A DNA stretch of 64,000 bases from AP-15 sp963818695 (lineage in GTDB: Bacteria > Pseudomonadota > Alphaproteobacteria > ATCC43930 > CGMCC-115725), in NCBI GenBank assembly GCA_963818695.1, contig CAWFTG010000010.1, positions 1 through 64,000 of the forward strand, read 5' to 3'. The position numbers and the translations under genes were made by a program. Under the pieces are notes generated by a model. That model saw only the letters and a program-made list of their open reading frames with translations. It searched no databases and was not told the origin of the DNA. Below, one piece after another: positions 62,548-64,000 of this stretch; position 1 is the stretch's first letter, and every line of letters begins with the position of its first letter.

Positions 62548-63847
62548 TTAGGAAATCGGCGGATGATCGAGAAAAAAGCGAAGCATTTCGCGCGTTGCAT
62601 CCGGCCCGAGCGGATCGGTGTACGAGCCCGCGGAACTGCCGCCCGACCAGGCATGGCCGGCGCCGCGAGTGAGCCACTGCTCGAAGACCACGTGACCCTC
62701 CTCGTCGCAGTAGAGGGTGCGCGTATAGGCGCGGCCGCCGGGCGCCTGGCCGTGCTCAACCGTCATTCTGAAGTCCGCGGTCGACAATTCCCGCAGCTGC
62801 GCTATGACCTGGTCGCCATTGTGCGGGTGTACCGTACTGTCCTGATCGCCATGGAACACAATGGCTGGGACGGTTCGTGAATAGCTTCGGCGAATGGAGC
62901 ATCCGGCGCGCGTTGCGCCTCGTCGGCCGCCGGCTCTGGCGCATCGCCGAAAATGCCGAGGCGACGTCGCTCGCCGCGCCGCAAGCGAGGCCGGAATGAA
63001 CGCCGATTGCCGCATAGAGGTCAGGGTACGTCACCGCCAGGATCACGGCGGCCGCTGCGCCGGCGGACAATCCGGCAGCGTAGACACGTTCCTCGTCGAC
63101 CGAGTAATCGCTGATGACCTGCCGGGTGATGCCCGCGATCAGCGAGGGCTCGCCGCGGTCGCGGGTTTGGTCACCCGGGCGAAACCAGTTCCAGCATTTT
63201 GAAGGGTTGGCGGAGGCCGGCTGGGCGGGATAAGCAACAAAGCAATTATGCTCCTCAGCTCGCCAGTTCATCCGCGTGCCGGCGGCGAAGTCATCGGGCG
63301 ACTGAGTGCAGCCGTGCAGCATGACGATCAATGGCAGCGGCTGGCCGCGATAGCGGCTCGGCACATAGAGCTTGTAGGCGCGGGTTCCGGTTTCGCTGCT
63401 GTAGGACTTCGCGAGGAACTGACCGCCTTCGGGCACGCCGGCGATGCCCGCCGGAGACGGTTCTACCAACCCATCCGGATTGGGTGTAAAGCGGGTCGGG
63501 GCGATCCGATCCAGAAAACGGCGCAGCGCCTCGGGCGAATGCGCCCGGGCTCCTCGTATCGCCATGCCGGTGATGCCGGTCCCGATTTCCTCCCGTCCCG
63601 TCGGCGAAGATGCCTCGGGATCGTCGATCTCAACATACTCCGGCATCAGCTCGATGGTCTGAAGCGCGTCTCCAGTGGAAGAGGCGCGGGTACGAGAGAG
63701 GATCGGAGAGGCAGCAGGCTGATTTTTCCCGGGATGATCTTTCCCGGGCTGAAGGATTTGCTGCAGCAGTGCAGTTGCCTCGGTGAGCCGGCCCGCGCGT
63801 GTGAGACGGGTTGCTTCAATGACGCCGGAGTGCAGTGGGTCATTCAT
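62548..63847 (-). CDS. PHB-depolymerase-family esterase (frameshifted)
   Basis: This Esterase_phd alpha/beta hydrolase has 'YVPSRYRGQPLPLIVMLHGCTQSPDDFA' in pieces, the lipase box 'YAAGLSAGAAAAVIL', 'GLACGAASDVASAFSAM', then in another frame 'TVPAIVFHGDQDSTVHPHNG' and the catalytic His in 'TRGAGHAWSGG'. One indel near 62935-62945 separates them. Members cleave polyhydroxyalkanoates or feruloyl/acetyl esters. No signal peptide is evident. The N-terminal linker carries PGKDH-PGKNQ from a 15-bp tandem repeat (63721-63750). Confidence 0.85.
63721..63750. repeat. 15-bp tandem module x2 in the PHB-depolymerase-like gene
   Basis: GATTTTTCCCGGGAT is followed by GATCTTTCCCGGGCT. On the coding strand these give Q-PGKDH-PGKNQ in an unstructured N-terminal linker. 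The unit resembles the ccmI unit and the single copy upstream of ccmF. Confidence 0.75.
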
Positions 63848-63959
63848 TGCGCCAAATATCCTTTGATCGGAACAACCTGGGAAAGGCCGGGTCCGTCGAT
63901 TGGAGAGGTCTCGTGGTAGGCGGGGCCGAGAGCTGCGTCAGTTAGCTAGCGCGGACCAA

Positions 63960-64000
63960 TCAGCGAATCCGGTCGGCAAGCGCGGCCTTGACGGCGGAAC
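63960..64000 (-). CDS. Possible 3' end of a gene leaving the window
   Basis: On the minus strand the frame '...SAVKAALADRIR' ends at TGA (63960-63962). It looks like a normal C-terminal helix, but only 13 codons are inside the window, so the product cannot be named. The 112 bases between it and the esterase gene hold nothing recognisable. Confidence 0.3.
   Translation of the reverse strand, partial: SAVKAALADRIR

Overview
The window looks like a GC-rich alphaproteobacterial chromosome segment. The evidence is a GcrA-family cell-cycle regulator, a colinear mdh-sucCD-sucAB-lpd operon, an hpn hopanoid locus, a cytochrome c maturation (ccm) block and a complete SUF iron-sulfur operon. A Rhodospirillales-like soil or environmental lineage is the best guess, but that is inference. 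Many otherwise intact genes carry a single-base frameshift (sucA, sucB, an MFS gene, a VWA gene, ccmI, a SYLF gene, sufT, a PHB-depolymerase-like gene). Because essential genes are hit, base-calling or assembly errors are more likely than mass gene death.

Layout. 0.2-3.4 kb: EthD protein, SDR oxidoreductase, DUF218 protein, LplT/Aas-like MFS transporter, ABM monooxygenase. 3.7-12.5 kb (minus strand, transcribed mdh to lpd): the TCA-cycle operon. 12.5-16.3 kb: dienelactone hydrolase with an in-frame TAG, cupin, tRNA-Gly(CCC), metallophosphoesterase/lipid kinase pair, GST. 16.35-19.6 kb: a damaged zone with a cyclase/beta-lactamase chimera, N-terminally truncated cobM, tatA, a frameshifted SET gene and an internally deleted sulfatase. 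19.6-24.3 kb: MoxR ATPase plus VWA protein, gcrA, methyltransferase, Nudix hydrolase and a small hypothetical protein.

24.67-26.33 kb is an IS66-family element with matching ends and an 8-bp target duplication, but its tnpC has lost the catalytic core. Beside it lies the main accessory island (26.4-34.7 kb, visibly more AT-rich): three FemAB/CelD-like GNAT genes, two related SAM methyltransferases, a duplicated antisense GNAT fragment and a large secreted beta-helix protein. This is the best candidate in the window for an undescribed system, probably for cell-surface or polysaccharide modification (inference). It ends at a perfect 14-bp-stem hairpin and the 3' remnant of a DOPA-dioxygenase-like gene.

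35-39.6 kb: PIMT-like methyltransferase and ccmF-ccmH-ccmI (no ccmG). 39.7-52.3 kb: hopanoid synthesis, hpnA-hpnC-hpnD-hpnE-shc-hpnG (plus), ispH-hpnH (minus), hpnI-hpnJ-hpnK (plus). IspH supplies isoprenoid precursors, HpnCDE make squalene, Shc cyclises it, HpnH/HpnG build the ribosyl side chain, and HpnI/J/K are side-chain or head-group modification enzymes. 52.4-55.8 kb: a 58-residue protein, an OmpR-type two-component system and a SYLF lipoprotein-like protein. 56-62.2 kb: iscR-like regulator and sufBCDSUT. 62.5-63.8 kb: PHB-depolymerase-family esterase.

Two kinds of small repeat stand out. Palindromic dispersed repeats sit between operon genes, and one is inserted in frame in the SucB linker. 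Separately, 15-bp (five-codon) tandem modules occur inside five unrelated proteins.
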